Source of the DNA: Mariniblastus sp964414815
GTDB taxonomy: Bacteria; Planctomycetota; Planctomycetia; Pirellulales; Pirellulaceae
Assembly: GCA_964414815.1 (NCBI GenBank)
Contig: CAYPXY010000001.1
Location: forward strand, 248,001 to 312,000
DNA length: 64,000 nt
Reading direction: 5' to 3'
Positions within the stretch are counted from its first letter, which is position 1. Each line of letters opens with the position of its first letter. This document shows, one piece after another, positions 45,151 through 53,227 of the stretch. The position numbers and the translations under genes are program-made. The notes under the pieces are model-generated. The model did no database searches and had not been told where the DNA came from. It was given only the letters and a program-made list of their open reading frames with translations.

Positions 45151-45912
45151 CTACCAATATCGCTCCAGAATGATATTCCCCGGCGACTTGCTGCGATGCA
45201 GCGTCAATCCGCGCCCTTTGAGCATCTCTTCCATCGTGTCGAGCATCGCGGGATTGCCGCAAAGCATTACGGTTGAATTATCTGGCCCAATCGCCGCCCC
45301 CGCACTCTCCTCCAACATCCCACTTTCGAGCACATCCGTAATCCGTCCTCGAAAACAACCGTCCGCCTGATCGCGCGACAGGGCCTGGATCAGTTTGAAC
45401 CGCCCCGGAAATTGGGCCTCGAATTCACGAAGTTCCTCGGTATAGGCCAGGTCTTCCTTGACTCTCACCCCATGAACGACAAACACTCGCTGAAACGTGT
45501 CCCAGAGATACGAATCCCGAGCCATCGCGACGTAGGGCGCCAATCCAGTCCCCGTGGCAAACAACCAAAGGTTCTCAAACGTGGGAGCTTTTTGCAAAGT
45601 AAAACTACCGGCCGCCCGTTGGGACACAATCACAGGGGACCCGATTTCCAGCGCCCATAACTTGGGCGTCAGCTCGCCTTCTTCAACCAGCACAATAAAA
45701 AACTCCAGTTCCTCACCGTGCGGAGACGCCACTGAATAGGGCCGATTGGAAATCTTTCCTTCGGAACCTCCCACGCTCTCGCCGCGAACACCCAACTGTA
45801 AAAATTGTCCGGGCAGAAACGGATCAATCCCGGGCACACGAACCTTGATCGTGAAAAGTCCGTCGGTCCAGACTTTACGATCAGTAATAACACCTTCGCA
45901 CCAGTTCGGCAT
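45151..45912 (-). CDS. fpr: Ferredoxin/flavodoxin--NADP reductase
   Basis: A 253-residue flavoenzyme that moves electrons between NADPH and ferredoxin or flavodoxin. The FAD-binding strand RPYSVASPHGEELEFFIVLV, VSQRAAGSFTLQ, the NADP-binding LWLFATGTGLAPYVAMARDS, the HGVR motif (VFVVHGVRVKEDLAY), VMLCGNPAMLDTMEEML and the C-terminal ILERYW match the Fpr class of bacterial reductases. The length is typical. Together with the MurB-like gene it may be an operon on the minus strand (70-bp gap). Confidence 0.9.
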   Translation of the reverse strand: MPNWCEGVITDRKVWTDGLFTIKVRVPGIDPFLPGQFLQLGVRGESVGGSEGKISNRPYSVASPHGEELEFFIVLVEEGELTPKLWALEIGSPVIVSQRAAGSFTLQKAPTFENLWLFATGTGLAPYVAMARDSYLWDTFQRVFVVHGVRVKEDLAYTEELREFEAQFPGRFKLIQALSRDQADGCFRGRITDVLESGMLEESAGAAIGPDNSTVMLCGNPAMLDTMEEMLKGRGLTLHRSKSPGNIILERYW

Positions 45913-45970
45913 GGCTTGCTCGCTGAAAAAATCGCTTGCTGGCTAAATACAATACCGCTTAAGTTCTCGT

Positions 45971-46050
45971 GTTTAACCGCGCCGCAAAGCAAATGGGGCG
46001 TTGATGCCGTTTGCCTTTTGGTTGATGTAGCCGCCCCCCTTTGCGACGCG
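45971..46050. repeat. Repeat GTTTAACCGCG(C)CGCAAAG, second copy
   Basis: GTTTAACCGCGCCGCAAAG at 45971-45989 is 18/19 identical to 1185-1203 inside the first MITE. CTTTGCGACGCG at 46039-46050 complements it, so this copy is also palindromic. It lies in the 340-bp gap between the fpr start and the kinase relic, where I see no gene. Confidence 0.5.
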
Positions 46051-46253
46051 AAGCGGCTGCGACGGGGTGAGATCTCAAGAACTTTAACAAGTATTGTAGC
46101 TAAATGACTGACACCGCAATTCGGTGTCATGAAATGAATATATTTTAGGCACGCCGATAAAAACAGATGCTGCCTTTGGATTTTTGGGCGGATTGGATGA
46201 TTATTGGTTGATAATACCAAGCGGCTGACTTCGCTGGGGAACGAACGATTTTG

Positions 46254-46745
46254 CTACCTCCAGTCACCCGACAACGTAAACGCAGCCCAGTGGAAGAGGT
46301 GGGTTCGTCTGCTGATGGGAGTCTGGGCCGGCTCGGAGGACTTGGCTTCCGGGCGCAGGTCGCGGGGTTCGCCGCGTGTTTGGGGGGCTTCAACTCCCAG
46401 CTTTTCCAGTTCGCCCGGGTTCAATGCGAACAGATAAGCATATCGCGGCGGAGGAAATTTGACTTCGATTTTCGGATTCAACGACTCTGCAAATTCGTAA
46501 GCCGTTGCAAATCGGTCTTCAGGCTTTTTGGCGATCGCCCGCAAACAAGCCGCTCGAAACGACGCTGGAATGTGGGATGGTCGAGTTGGGCCAGAATTTG
46601 TCCTTCGAGGCCGAGATACTTTATCGAGAGTTTTCTCGTCATCGAATGGTTTCATGGGCAGCCTCTCGCGTTTTGATCCGTTGTAGCTGTTTGCAGTTAG
46701 TCGCCTGGGGACACTGTCATACTTTACAATAGTTAGATCACGATT
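46254..46745 (-). pseudogene. Fragment of a Ser/Thr protein kinase gene
   Basis: One frame contains HIPASFRAACLRAIAKKPED followed by RFATAYEFAESL, the end of the catalytic domain of bacterial Ser/Thr (PknB-type) kinases with its conserved A-KxPEDR-x-A motif (about 46479-46571). Before it, LDKVSRPRRTNSGPTRPS fits the preceding C-lobe linker (PPRP region) with disturbances. No ATP-binding loop, HRD or DFG motif is encoded upstream; the sequence passes straight to the ApbE gene. This is the C-terminal scrap of a kinase gene, a family strongly expanded in planctomycetes. Confidence 0.6.
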
Positions 46746-47848
46746 CAAGCGTCCGAGCGGACAAGGAACTCTTCTTCACTCAGGTTGAACGTATGCAGCA
46801 GCAACTGACCTGAATGATCCGTCAAATCGCTTTCGGTTGGTTTGCCGTCCGGCCAGACAACTAAAATTGCTTTCACGTCTGGATGATTCGTGCAGAACAA
46901 CTCGACTTCATCCAGATTCATCACAAAAAACGCCGTCGCCAACGCATCGGCTTTGGCGGCGGAGTGGGTGATGACGGTGGTGGAAAGGAAGTGAGAGGCT
47001 GGCCAGCCCGTGCGAGGGTCAATGATGTGGCCATATCGCTGTCCACGATGAAAGAAACCCTGCCGCGCCGTACCGGACGTGCCGAGGGCTTGCTGGCCCA
47101 GCCGGATCATGCCCAGTCGCGTACGCGGAAGCACGGGATGGCTCAAGCCAATCCACCAACCCGACTCGCTGTCTTCGTCGTCTTCAGTGGATTCGCTGCC
47201 ATGGCACCTGACGCTGCTCTGACCGCCGTGGATCGCAAAGTCACCGATTCCATTCTCGACCAGCAACCGTGCCATCCGGTCGATTGCGTACCCCTTTCCA
47301 ATCGCCCCCAAGTTGAGCTGTACTTGCGGCTTGAGAAACCGGATGGAATAATGGGTTTGATCCAGTTCGATCCATCGGGTTCCAACATCTGCCAGGGTTT
47401 CCTCGATTGCCTCAGTAGGGGGCAGCAAGGGGGATCGCTTTTCAAACCCCCACAGCCTCGACAACGGTCCCGCTGTGATGTCGAATGCTCCGCCAGTTGA
47501 CTTTGAAATTTCAGCCGCGGTCAGCAGCAGATCAAATAGTTGCGGTTCGACCGCGACGGATTTTTCTGCGGCGTGCTGATTGATGAACGAAATTTCGCTA
47601 TGGGGCCGGAAAATTGTCATTTGATCTTCCAGTTCGTCCAGCCGATGAAATGCTTCCGCAATCGTGTTTCCCGCTTGGGGATACTGATGTAAATTGAGCA
47701 GAATCTCAAACTCGCAGGCCATTGCGTTTTTGGAATACTGCTCCCAGTAAGCCGACTGACGCCACTGCCGAAGCGCAACAGGATCGACACCGGGTTTGAT
47801 ACCCCCAAACAAAAAATCGCGTCGGCTGGTAGAATAAGAGTTGGACAT
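46745..47848 (-). CDS. apbE: FAD:protein FMN transferase
   Basis: A 367-residue ApbE-family enzyme, which attaches FMN covalently to Thr/Ser of flavoproteins such as NqrB/C and RnfG. Start at the ATG 47848 gives MSNSYSTSRRDFLFGG, a twin-arginine-like opening. Family signs: ACEFEILLNLHQYPQAGNTI, LDELEDQMTIFRPHSEISFI, GAFDITAGPLSRLWGFEKR, VQLNLGAIGKGYAIDRMARL, DFAIHGGQSSVRCHG, GHIIDPRTGWPASHFLSTTV and SAAKADALATAFFVM. All expected Mg- and FAD-site residues are present. It is divergent from the cytochrome-like gene, with 36 bp between starts. No Nqr/Rnf genes are in view. Confidence 0.93.
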   Translation of the reverse strand: MSNSYSTSRRDFLFGGIKPGVDPVALRQWRQSAYWEQYSKNAMACEFEILLNLHQYPQAGNTIAEAFHRLDELEDQMTIFRPHSEISFINQHAAEKSVAVEPQLFDLLLTAAEISKSTGGAFDITAGPLSRLWGFEKRSPLLPPTEAIEETLADVGTRWIELDQTHYSIRFLKPQVQLNLGAIGKGYAIDRMARLLVENGIGDFAIHGGQSSVRCHGSESTEDDEDSESGWWIGLSHPVLPRTRLGMIRLGQQALGTSGTARQGFFHRGQRYGHIIDPRTGWPASHFLSTTVITHSAAKADALATAFFVMNLDEVELFCTNHPDVKAILVVWPDGKPTESDLTDHSGQLLLHTFNLSEEEFLVRSDA

Positions 47849-47884
47849 GGTATTGATTTGACCTGCGACTTCATTGTATCCCAA

Positions 47885-48874
47885 ATGTTAACCCAACGCA
47901 TTGTTATCGCTGTACTTTCGACGGCCGTCTGGCTTTCGTACGCATCGGATTCTATGGTGGCTGTGGCTTCTGCTCCCCAAGACACACGGAATCCTAAAAC
48001 TGTAACTCGTGCGGAACGACCCAAATTTACAAAATCGGATTGGGACGGAATCTATTTTGAAAATTTGTTGGAAGAAGGGTTGGTCGGAGAGCGTCCCTCC
48101 CGATTAGCGCCGGGTGAAGCGCCTGCCGCGAGACCGACCACCGAACTGGCCGTCGCGAACGGTGCAGCCGAGCCGTCCGGTGAAGCCACCTGGAGCGCAC
48201 TGATCAGCAGTACCACCATTGAAGACGAAGTAAAGTCCCTGCAGAAACGGATTGCCACCGATATTACGACTCCCGTCCGGTTCCGTTCGGAATATTCGAA
48301 TTCTCACCAATCGTTTTCCGTGTTGAGCATGATGTTTGCGGTCATTTCGCAGTACGAGGGAACGGTCCGCTGGAAAGACGACGCCGCCAAGGCTCAAGTG
48401 GCATTCTGGCGAGCCGCATCGGCAGCACGAGTCGGCACGACGCAAGCGTATGAGAGCTGCAAATCAAAAGCAGAAATCATTGCGGAACTGGTTCGAGGCG
48501 GAAAGTTTACAGGCGATGAAAAGGAACCCGATGAATTCGACTGGTCCAATATCGTTGATCGCAATCCGCTGATGCATCGGCTACAGCATTCTCTGGACAC
48601 CCTTAAATCCGCCACCGCAAACAGGAACGATTTCGCCCTGCAAACGGCTGAAGTGAATCACGAAAGCGAAATGATTGCACTGATTGCCCATGTATTGGCT
48701 CAGCCCAACATGAGCGACGCAGACGACGACGGATACGCCGAGCATGCGGCCGTGATGAAGCGAGTTGCGCTGCAAGCGGTACAAGCAACCCAGCTCAACG
48801 ATTTCGACGCCGTCTCGCGCGCGGTCAACGGAATCAATCAGGCGTGTGACGCCTGTCATGGGGACTGGAGGTAA
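47885..48874 (+). CDS. Exported cytochrome c' -like (class II c-type) protein
   Basis: About 329 residues from the ATG at 47885 (frame open 9 codons earlier, overlapping the apbE promoter). A signal sequence (IVIAVLSTAVWLSYASDS) is followed by a linker and a C-terminal domain of about 160 residues. That ends in VNGINQACDACHGDWR: a single CxxCH haem site close to the C-terminus, in the position and helical setting of cytochrome c' and c-556. There is an earlier helical set (VRFRSEYSNSHQSFSVLSM). The electron donor or ligand is unknown; it may be regulated with apbE from the shared gap. Confidence 0.75.
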   Translation: MLTQRIVIAVLSTAVWLSYASDSMVAVASAPQDTRNPKTVTRAERPKFTKSDWDGIYFENLLEEGLVGERPSRLAPGEAPAARPTTELAVANGAAEPSGEATWSALISSTTIEDEVKSLQKRIATDITTPVRFRSEYSNSHQSFSVLSMMFAVISQYEGTVRWKDDAAKAQVAFWRAASAARVGTTQAYESCKSKAEIIAELVRGGKFTGDEKEPDEFDWSNIVDRNPLMHRLQHSLDTLKSATANRNDFALQTAEVNHESEMIALIAHVLAQPNMSDADDDGYAEHAAVMKRVALQAVQATQLNDFDAVSRAVNGINQACDACHGDWR

Positions 48875-48884
48875 TACAAGGGTT

Positions 48885-48921
48885 GAGGGATGAGGGATGA
48901 GGGATGAGGGATGAGGGATGA
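48885..48921. repeat. Tandem heptamer GAGGGAT array
   Basis: Five copies of GAGGGAT in tandem directly behind the cytochrome-like gene. The inverted version (ATCCCTC, three copies) lies at 49100-49124. Together they flank the palindrome at 48954-49026. Similar short arrays sit at 26181-26197 and 29820-29837. Confidence 0.8.
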
Positions 48922-48953
48922 AACGCAAATTCGTTCGTTCCATACTCATTCAG

Positions 48954-49026
48954 GAACACTCATCTGCGCTAATCAAAACTAATAGAAACGGGGAGATTAG
49001 TGAAGATTAGCGCCAGATGAGTGTTC
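48954..49026. repeat. Palindromic repeat, family GAACACT (copy 2)
   Basis: The arms 48954-48983 and 48996-49026 pair almost fully; both start GAACACTCATCTG at their outer ends and contain CGCTAATC and ACTAAT. The plan is the same as at 27496-27565. It lies between convergent genes. Confidence 0.75.
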
Positions 49027-49100
49027 TCTCCTTGATTTTTTTCTTATCCAGGAAACAAATTTAGAACTACCAACGAAACAAACTTTTTTGGGCTTCCACC

Positions 49101-49970
49101 TCATCCCTCATCCCTCATCCCTTCCTCAACCCGCCAACCTGCGGAGTAGATGTTGAACCTCGTCCCGCTTGTAAATCCGATCAAAGTGATTTCGAATTTT
49201 CGCGCTAATTCGACAGCCAGGCTTGACGGAGCACCGACAGCGACGACGATTGGAATTCCGGCAAACTGGGCTTTTTGTAACAATTCAAAACTCGCCCGAC
49301 CGCTGAGAACGAGGATCGATTCATTCAGCGGAAATTGGCCACTGAGAAACTGACATCCGACCACCTTGTCCACCGCATTGTGTCGCCCGACATCCTCCCG
49401 AATCAACGCCAACTGGCCTTCGAGACTAAACAAGCCCGCCGAATGCAAGCCACCTGTCTGGCGAAAGATCGCCTGCTCATTTCGCAAAGTGGCGGGAAGT
49501 CCGTGAATAACAGAATAAGAAACTTGAACTTGCCTTTGCGGTTCGACGGGGACTCGCGCAGCCGACACTTCAAGAGCTTCCAGCGATGATTTTCCACATA
49601 CTCCGCAACTGGAAGTCGTATAAAAATGACGTTGGAGCTTTGCAATCTCGAACTTCGTATTCGGATGCAACTCGACTTCGACGGTATTACTCCGGCTCGT
49701 CGATTCCAGAAACGGGGTTGCAAATCGAACTTCAATGACATCCGAGGGATGGACGACTATCCCTTCGGAAACCAAAAAACCAACCGCCAGTTCGAAATCG
49801 TGCCCTGGCGTTCGCATCGTCACCGACAAAGATCGTGTCTTACGATCTTCCGCGGGTCCAAAAACCAAGCGAATTTCCATTGGTTCTTCGATCGCCAAAG
49901 TGTCTTCGAACGATGTTGGCTGACCGTTCTCAATTCGAAGGACGCTGAAAACGCTGATTTGCTTGTTCAT
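49101..49970 (-). CDS. fdhD: Formate dehydrogenase accessory sulfurtransferase FdhD
   Basis: About 289 residues from the ATG at 49970 (26 codons inside the longest frame). FdhD moves sulfur from IscS to the molybdenum cofactor of formate dehydrogenase. Signs: ETLAIEEPMEIRLVFG-like start (DTLAIEEPMEIRLVFG), TMRTPGHDFELAVGFLVSEG, the sulfur-carrying TSSCGVCGKSSLEAL (CxxC), QTGGLHSAGLFSLEGQLALI, REDVGRHNAVDKVVG and LSGRASFELLQKA. The last codons and the stop are made by the ATCCCTC array, so the C-terminus ends VEEGMRDEG. It stands 10 bp behind the HTH gene of the next two entries, in one transcription unit. Confidence 0.93.
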   Translation of the reverse strand: MNKQISVFSVLRIENGQPTSFEDTLAIEEPMEIRLVFGPAEDRKTRSLSVTMRTPGHDFELAVGFLVSEGIVVHPSDVIEVRFATPFLESTSRSNTVEVELHPNTKFEIAKLQRHFYTTSSCGVCGKSSLEALEVSAARVPVEPQRQVQVSYSVIHGLPATLRNEQAIFRQTGGLHSAGLFSLEGQLALIREDVGRHNAVDKVVGCQFLSGQFPLNESILVLSGRASFELLQKAQFAGIPIVVAVGAPSSLAVELARKFEITLIGFTSGTRFNIYSAGWRVEEGMRDEG

Positions 49971-49980
49971 CTTGGCGGCA

Positions 49981-50568
49981 TCAGCAGTGGCAAAGCGCAT
50001 CCATGATCTCTTGGGTGCGATCGGGAGCAAGCTGCCGCTGATATTCAAGCTCCAGCACGCGATTGATGACCGTCAAATTTTGTGCGTCTCTTAAATCATC
50101 CTCTTTGATGATATTGTTTTCCCAAAGCCAGAACGCCACTTCGTACCAATACCATAGCGGAGCTCGATCGGTGATATTACACGCAGGAGCAGGAAAACCG
50201 CCGGGGCCTCGCGTTCCGAGAATATACTGATTCACAAGTTGCCGACTGCGATGGATACGGCGCGCAATCTCTGACTGAGTGATTAGATCGCATTGATCAA
50301 CACGAAGAACGGTTGCGCCAATCCCCGATTTCCGAACATCCCTGATCGCACTGATAATCGCATCCTTGAGCGAAGCCGATGCTCGCGAAAAGGTTAGATA
50401 GATCCGACCAAAACGTAAACTAATGGTGGCGTCATCGCATCCAGCAGCGAACAAAGCATCTTCAACATGAGGCGAAATCTTATCGATCCCGTCCAATAGC
50501 AAGGTGAATTCAAACTCCAACTCACGTTCAGATTTTATCACTGCCAAATTCCGATTCTTACTTACCAT
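49981..50568 (-). CDS. HTH regulator, probable antitoxin of a HicA-like pair
   Basis: About 195 residues from the ATG at 50568. The N-terminal half (ELEFEFTLLLDGIDKISPHV; CDDATISLRFGRIYLTFSRA) is a small alpha/beta domain; the C-terminal half has the helix-turn-helix LITQSEIARRIHRSRQLVNQ with YILGTRGPGGFPAPACNIT and RAPLWYWYEVAFWLWEN. This order occurs in proteins paired with small HicA-like proteins. It begins 13 bp after the smaller gene and ends 10 bp before fdhD. The frame is open further upstream through that gene, but the ATG at 50568 follows the usual two-gene spacing. It probably represses the pair; target unknown. Confidence 0.65.
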   Translation of the reverse strand: MVSKNRNLAVIKSERELEFEFTLLLDGIDKISPHVEDALFAAGCDDATISLRFGRIYLTFSRASASLKDAIISAIRDVRKSGIGATVLRVDQCDLITQSEIARRIHRSRQLVNQYILGTRGPGGFPAPACNITDRAPLWYWYEVAFWLWENNIIKEDDLRDAQNLTVINRVLELEYQRQLAPDRTQEIMDALCHC

Positions 50569-50581
50569 CACCGTCCACCGT

Positions 50582-50809
50582 TTAACCACAATGTGGACAC
50601 AAGTCAATTTCCCGCCGTAAGTGTCGGGCATGGTTTTCCGGCTTTCTCGGTGTTGACCATACGCTGACAATGCACCCTTCTTGGCTACTTTGCGGACAAA
50701 ACAGACGTCCCCATGCGTGTCCACTTGATATTTCGACACTCCATCCTAGCGACTCTGCATAGCAGATTGCCTTTTCGATATGCTTGTCAGGATGTCGTGG
50801 ACGGGACAT
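50582..50809 (-). CDS. Small HicA-like protein, probable toxin partner
   Basis: A 75-residue protein from the ATG at 50809: RHPDKHIEKAICYAESLGWS, VEISSGHAWGRLFCP, then VSVWSTPRKPENHARHLRRE and a final CPHCG. The helix, strand and GHAWG layout is like HicA-type double-stranded-RNA-binding toxins, in which a conserved histidine acts in RNA cleavage. With the HTH gene 13 bp downstream it forms a toxin-antitoxin-like pair; nothing here proves toxicity. The cysteines at both ends suggest a metal site. Confidence 0.6.
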   Translation of the reverse strand: MSRPRHPDKHIEKAICYAESLGWSVEISSGHAWGRLFCPQSSQEGCIVSVWSTPRKPENHARHLRREIDLCPHCG

Positions 50810-50926
50810 CTTCTCAATTATTGCTCGACTGCTGACAATTGTCAACATCAGCAAATTTTCAAAAATTGGCGAATGGCTCGCGTTGCCCTTTTCGAGGATC
50901 ACCTGACAGCAGACCAACACACGTTG

Positions 50927-53095
50927 TCACTCACTCTTTCTACGTGGCTCGGATAACCGATCCCAATCGATCTTCCCCGACCAGTCAATCACTTCAAACA
51001 GACTGGCGTAGTCATCCGTCCAACGGATTGGTCGCATGTCTTGGGGCCAATCGGTTTGATACTGCTTGACGGTTTCCGAATTCAAAATATCCGCATTTCG
51101 CGTCATCAACACCCATCGCGTCCTGTAGCCCACTTCATCGCTCTTGGTCTCAATCAGGATCGGTGTCAAACCGGCGTCGATTGCATTTTGATAAACCACC
51201 GGTCGCAAATCTACAAAGCGATTCGAAATATGAGCGATCAACATTCCATCAGGCTGAAGGTTCCTGAGATAAATCTCAAAACATTCGCGAGTGATCAAGT
51301 GAACGGGAATCGAGTCGCTTGAGAAAGCATCCATGAACAACAGGTCAAACGGCTCGTTTTCATTCCGAGTCGCCGCCTCGTTTGAAGACCTGTTTCTCGC
51401 GCGGCGTTCAAGCTGCAATCGCCCATCGCCCGCTACAATTTCTGACCGGCCCGGCGCATCGTCGAGATACGTAAAGTACTCGCGAGCAATTTTCGCAACC
51501 AGTGGATTGATCTCGTAAAAGGTGAATGTGTCACCCGGTTCGCTCCATCGCATCATGCCGCCCACGCCCAAGCCGAGGATGCCGACTCGCAATCCTTTCG
51601 GTTCACCTTCGGGTGCGGATCGTCGGTCTTGCCGGCAGGCTTCAATGGCAATCGCCACACCCGAGCCTGGCTGATAGTAGGAACTGAAATTTGTTTGCTG
51701 CGGATCCACGAACTGGCCACCATGCTCGATTTGGCCATGAATCAGTTTGCGATATCCGTTCTCCTGCTCGACCGCCAACAGCCCATATTCGTTTCGCGAC
51801 TGAAAAATTCGATTCGGAAAAAAAGAGGGGTCCGCGTTCACACAAAGGCTCGATACGGTCAGAGAACTTGCCAGGAACAAAAAACTTGCCGCCAGCCACG
51901 CCCCGAGCATTCTCACCCAACTTGAACGAGACGGTCGTTCCTGCATACTGCGGTACAGTGCGATCGCGGCCACGATCAGGCTGATCAATAGCCCGATCTG
52001 AAATTCGTGATAGCCGTTGAACCATCGCGGAGCAGCCACCGACACAAAAATGCCGCCGACCGCTCCGCCGATTCCCAGCACCAGATAGAACCAGGTCAAC
52101 CCTTCGGGAGCCGGCTTGATCCGCTCCAGCTCACCATGACAAATCATGGCGACCGCAAAGCAGACCATCGACAGTACACCGATCTGCAACAATGCCCCGG
52201 TGAGCACCGACAAATGAAAAACCAGGAGCGACGCCATCGCACTGACCGCCAACAGCGGCACAAACAACCAGCGCTGATACAGCTTCGCCATGTCAAAGCA
52301 AATCACAAACGACGCCAGATAAAGTGCCAACGGCAATATCCACAGAAACGGCACCGAAGCAATATCCTGGCTCATCAAGTTGGTGGTCGCCAGCAACACC
52401 GTCGAAGCGGCCGCGGCCAGAATCAACCAAACCATCGTTTGCCTTGCCCGTGTCCAGAAACGGATACCGGAATGCCGGGGTGTGTCCGATGGCTGACCCG
52501 CGCTCCTCCAGGCCGACTCGCCAAACGCCTGCCAGCCGCTCCAGCCACACAAAACACAATAAGTCACAAATGCTATTCGCCAGTAACGGGTCTGATCAGC
52601 GACTGAAAAGTAACGCTCCACCAGGAAGGGATAGCTGACCAACGCCAACATGCTTCCAAGATTGGACAACGCATACAGGCGATAGGGCGAGCGGTTCGGG
52701 TGCGTGGTACTTTGCCATGCTTGAATCAGCGGGCTGGTCGTCGCCAACACGAAAAACGGCAGAGCGATCGTCTGACCCAGCAGCCCTAAAATCGCCCAAG
52801 TCGGATTTTCATTGCCGTTCGGCTGCAAATGTTCGTCGGGAACAATGCTTGTCAACCAGGCCGCAATCACCAGCAGTAGGGTCTGAACCATCCAGGCCGA
52901 TTTCGGAGACAACCGCCGCCGCAACAAATGCGACCAGGTATACCCAAGCAACAGCATGATTTGGAAAAACATCATGCATGTCGTCCAGACCGCCGCCGTT
53001 CCGCCAAACCAAGGCAAAATGATACGGGCAATCAGTGGCTGGAGCTGAAACAGCAGAAAAGCACTTAGAAAGATCGTCAGCGAATATCGGGCCAT
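50927..53095 (-). CDS. Fused membrane / spermidine synthase-like protein
   Basis: About 722 residues from the ATG at 53095. The N-terminal 430 residues hold about a dozen membrane helices (FLSAFLLFQLQPLIARIILP; TTCMMFFQIMLLLGYTWSHL; FLWILPLALYLASFVICF). The C-terminal 260 residues are a spermidine synthase-type methyltransferase fold: RVGILGLGVGGMMRWSEPGD, FTFYEINPLVAKIAREYFTY, AGDGRLQLE and FDLLFMDAFSSDSIPVHL. The polyamine-synthase active site is only partly kept and the true substrate is uncertain; these fusions occur in many bacteria as fused MFS/spermidine synthase. The region between it and the MscS gene serves both promoters. Confidence 0.85.
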   Translation of the reverse strand: MARYSLTIFLSAFLLFQLQPLIARIILPWFGGTAAVWTTCMMFFQIMLLLGYTWSHLLRRRLSPKSAWMVQTLLLVIAAWLTSIVPDEHLQPNGNENPTWAILGLLGQTIALPFFVLATTSPLIQAWQSTTHPNRSPYRLYALSNLGSMLALVSYPFLVERYFSVADQTRYWRIAFVTYCVLCGWSGWQAFGESAWRSAGQPSDTPRHSGIRFWTRARQTMVWLILAAAASTVLLATTNLMSQDIASVPFLWILPLALYLASFVICFDMAKLYQRWLFVPLLAVSAMASLLVFHLSVLTGALLQIGVLSMVCFAVAMICHGELERIKPAPEGLTWFYLVLGIGGAVGGIFVSVAAPRWFNGYHEFQIGLLISLIVAAIALYRSMQERPSRSSWVRMLGAWLAASFLFLASSLTVSSLCVNADPSFFPNRIFQSRNEYGLLAVEQENGYRKLIHGQIEHGGQFVDPQQTNFSSYYQPGSGVAIAIEACRQDRRSAPEGEPKGLRVGILGLGVGGMMRWSEPGDTFTFYEINPLVAKIAREYFTYLDDAPGRSEIVAGDGRLQLERRARNRSSNEAATRNENEPFDLLFMDAFSSDSIPVHLITRECFEIYLRNLQPDGMLIAHISNRFVDLRPVVYQNAIDAGLTPILIETKSDEVGYRTRWVLMTRNADILNSETVKQYQTDWPQDMRPIRWTDDYASLFEVIDWSGKIDWDRLSEPRRKSE

Positions 53096-53227
53096 GTGGA
53101 AATCAAAATGTGATAGCAATTCTGAACCTTGATTGCACAAAATCCGGACTTTACTTAGCTTCAATAGTAGCAAAACCGGGTAAATGGAGACACACCCGTA
53201 CCCGAAATCCGCATCAAGGATGACTCT

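Noticed and set aside
45669..46220. 183-residue minus-strand frame upstream of fpr
   Set aside because: Overlaps the fpr N-terminus in another frame and shows no protein character.
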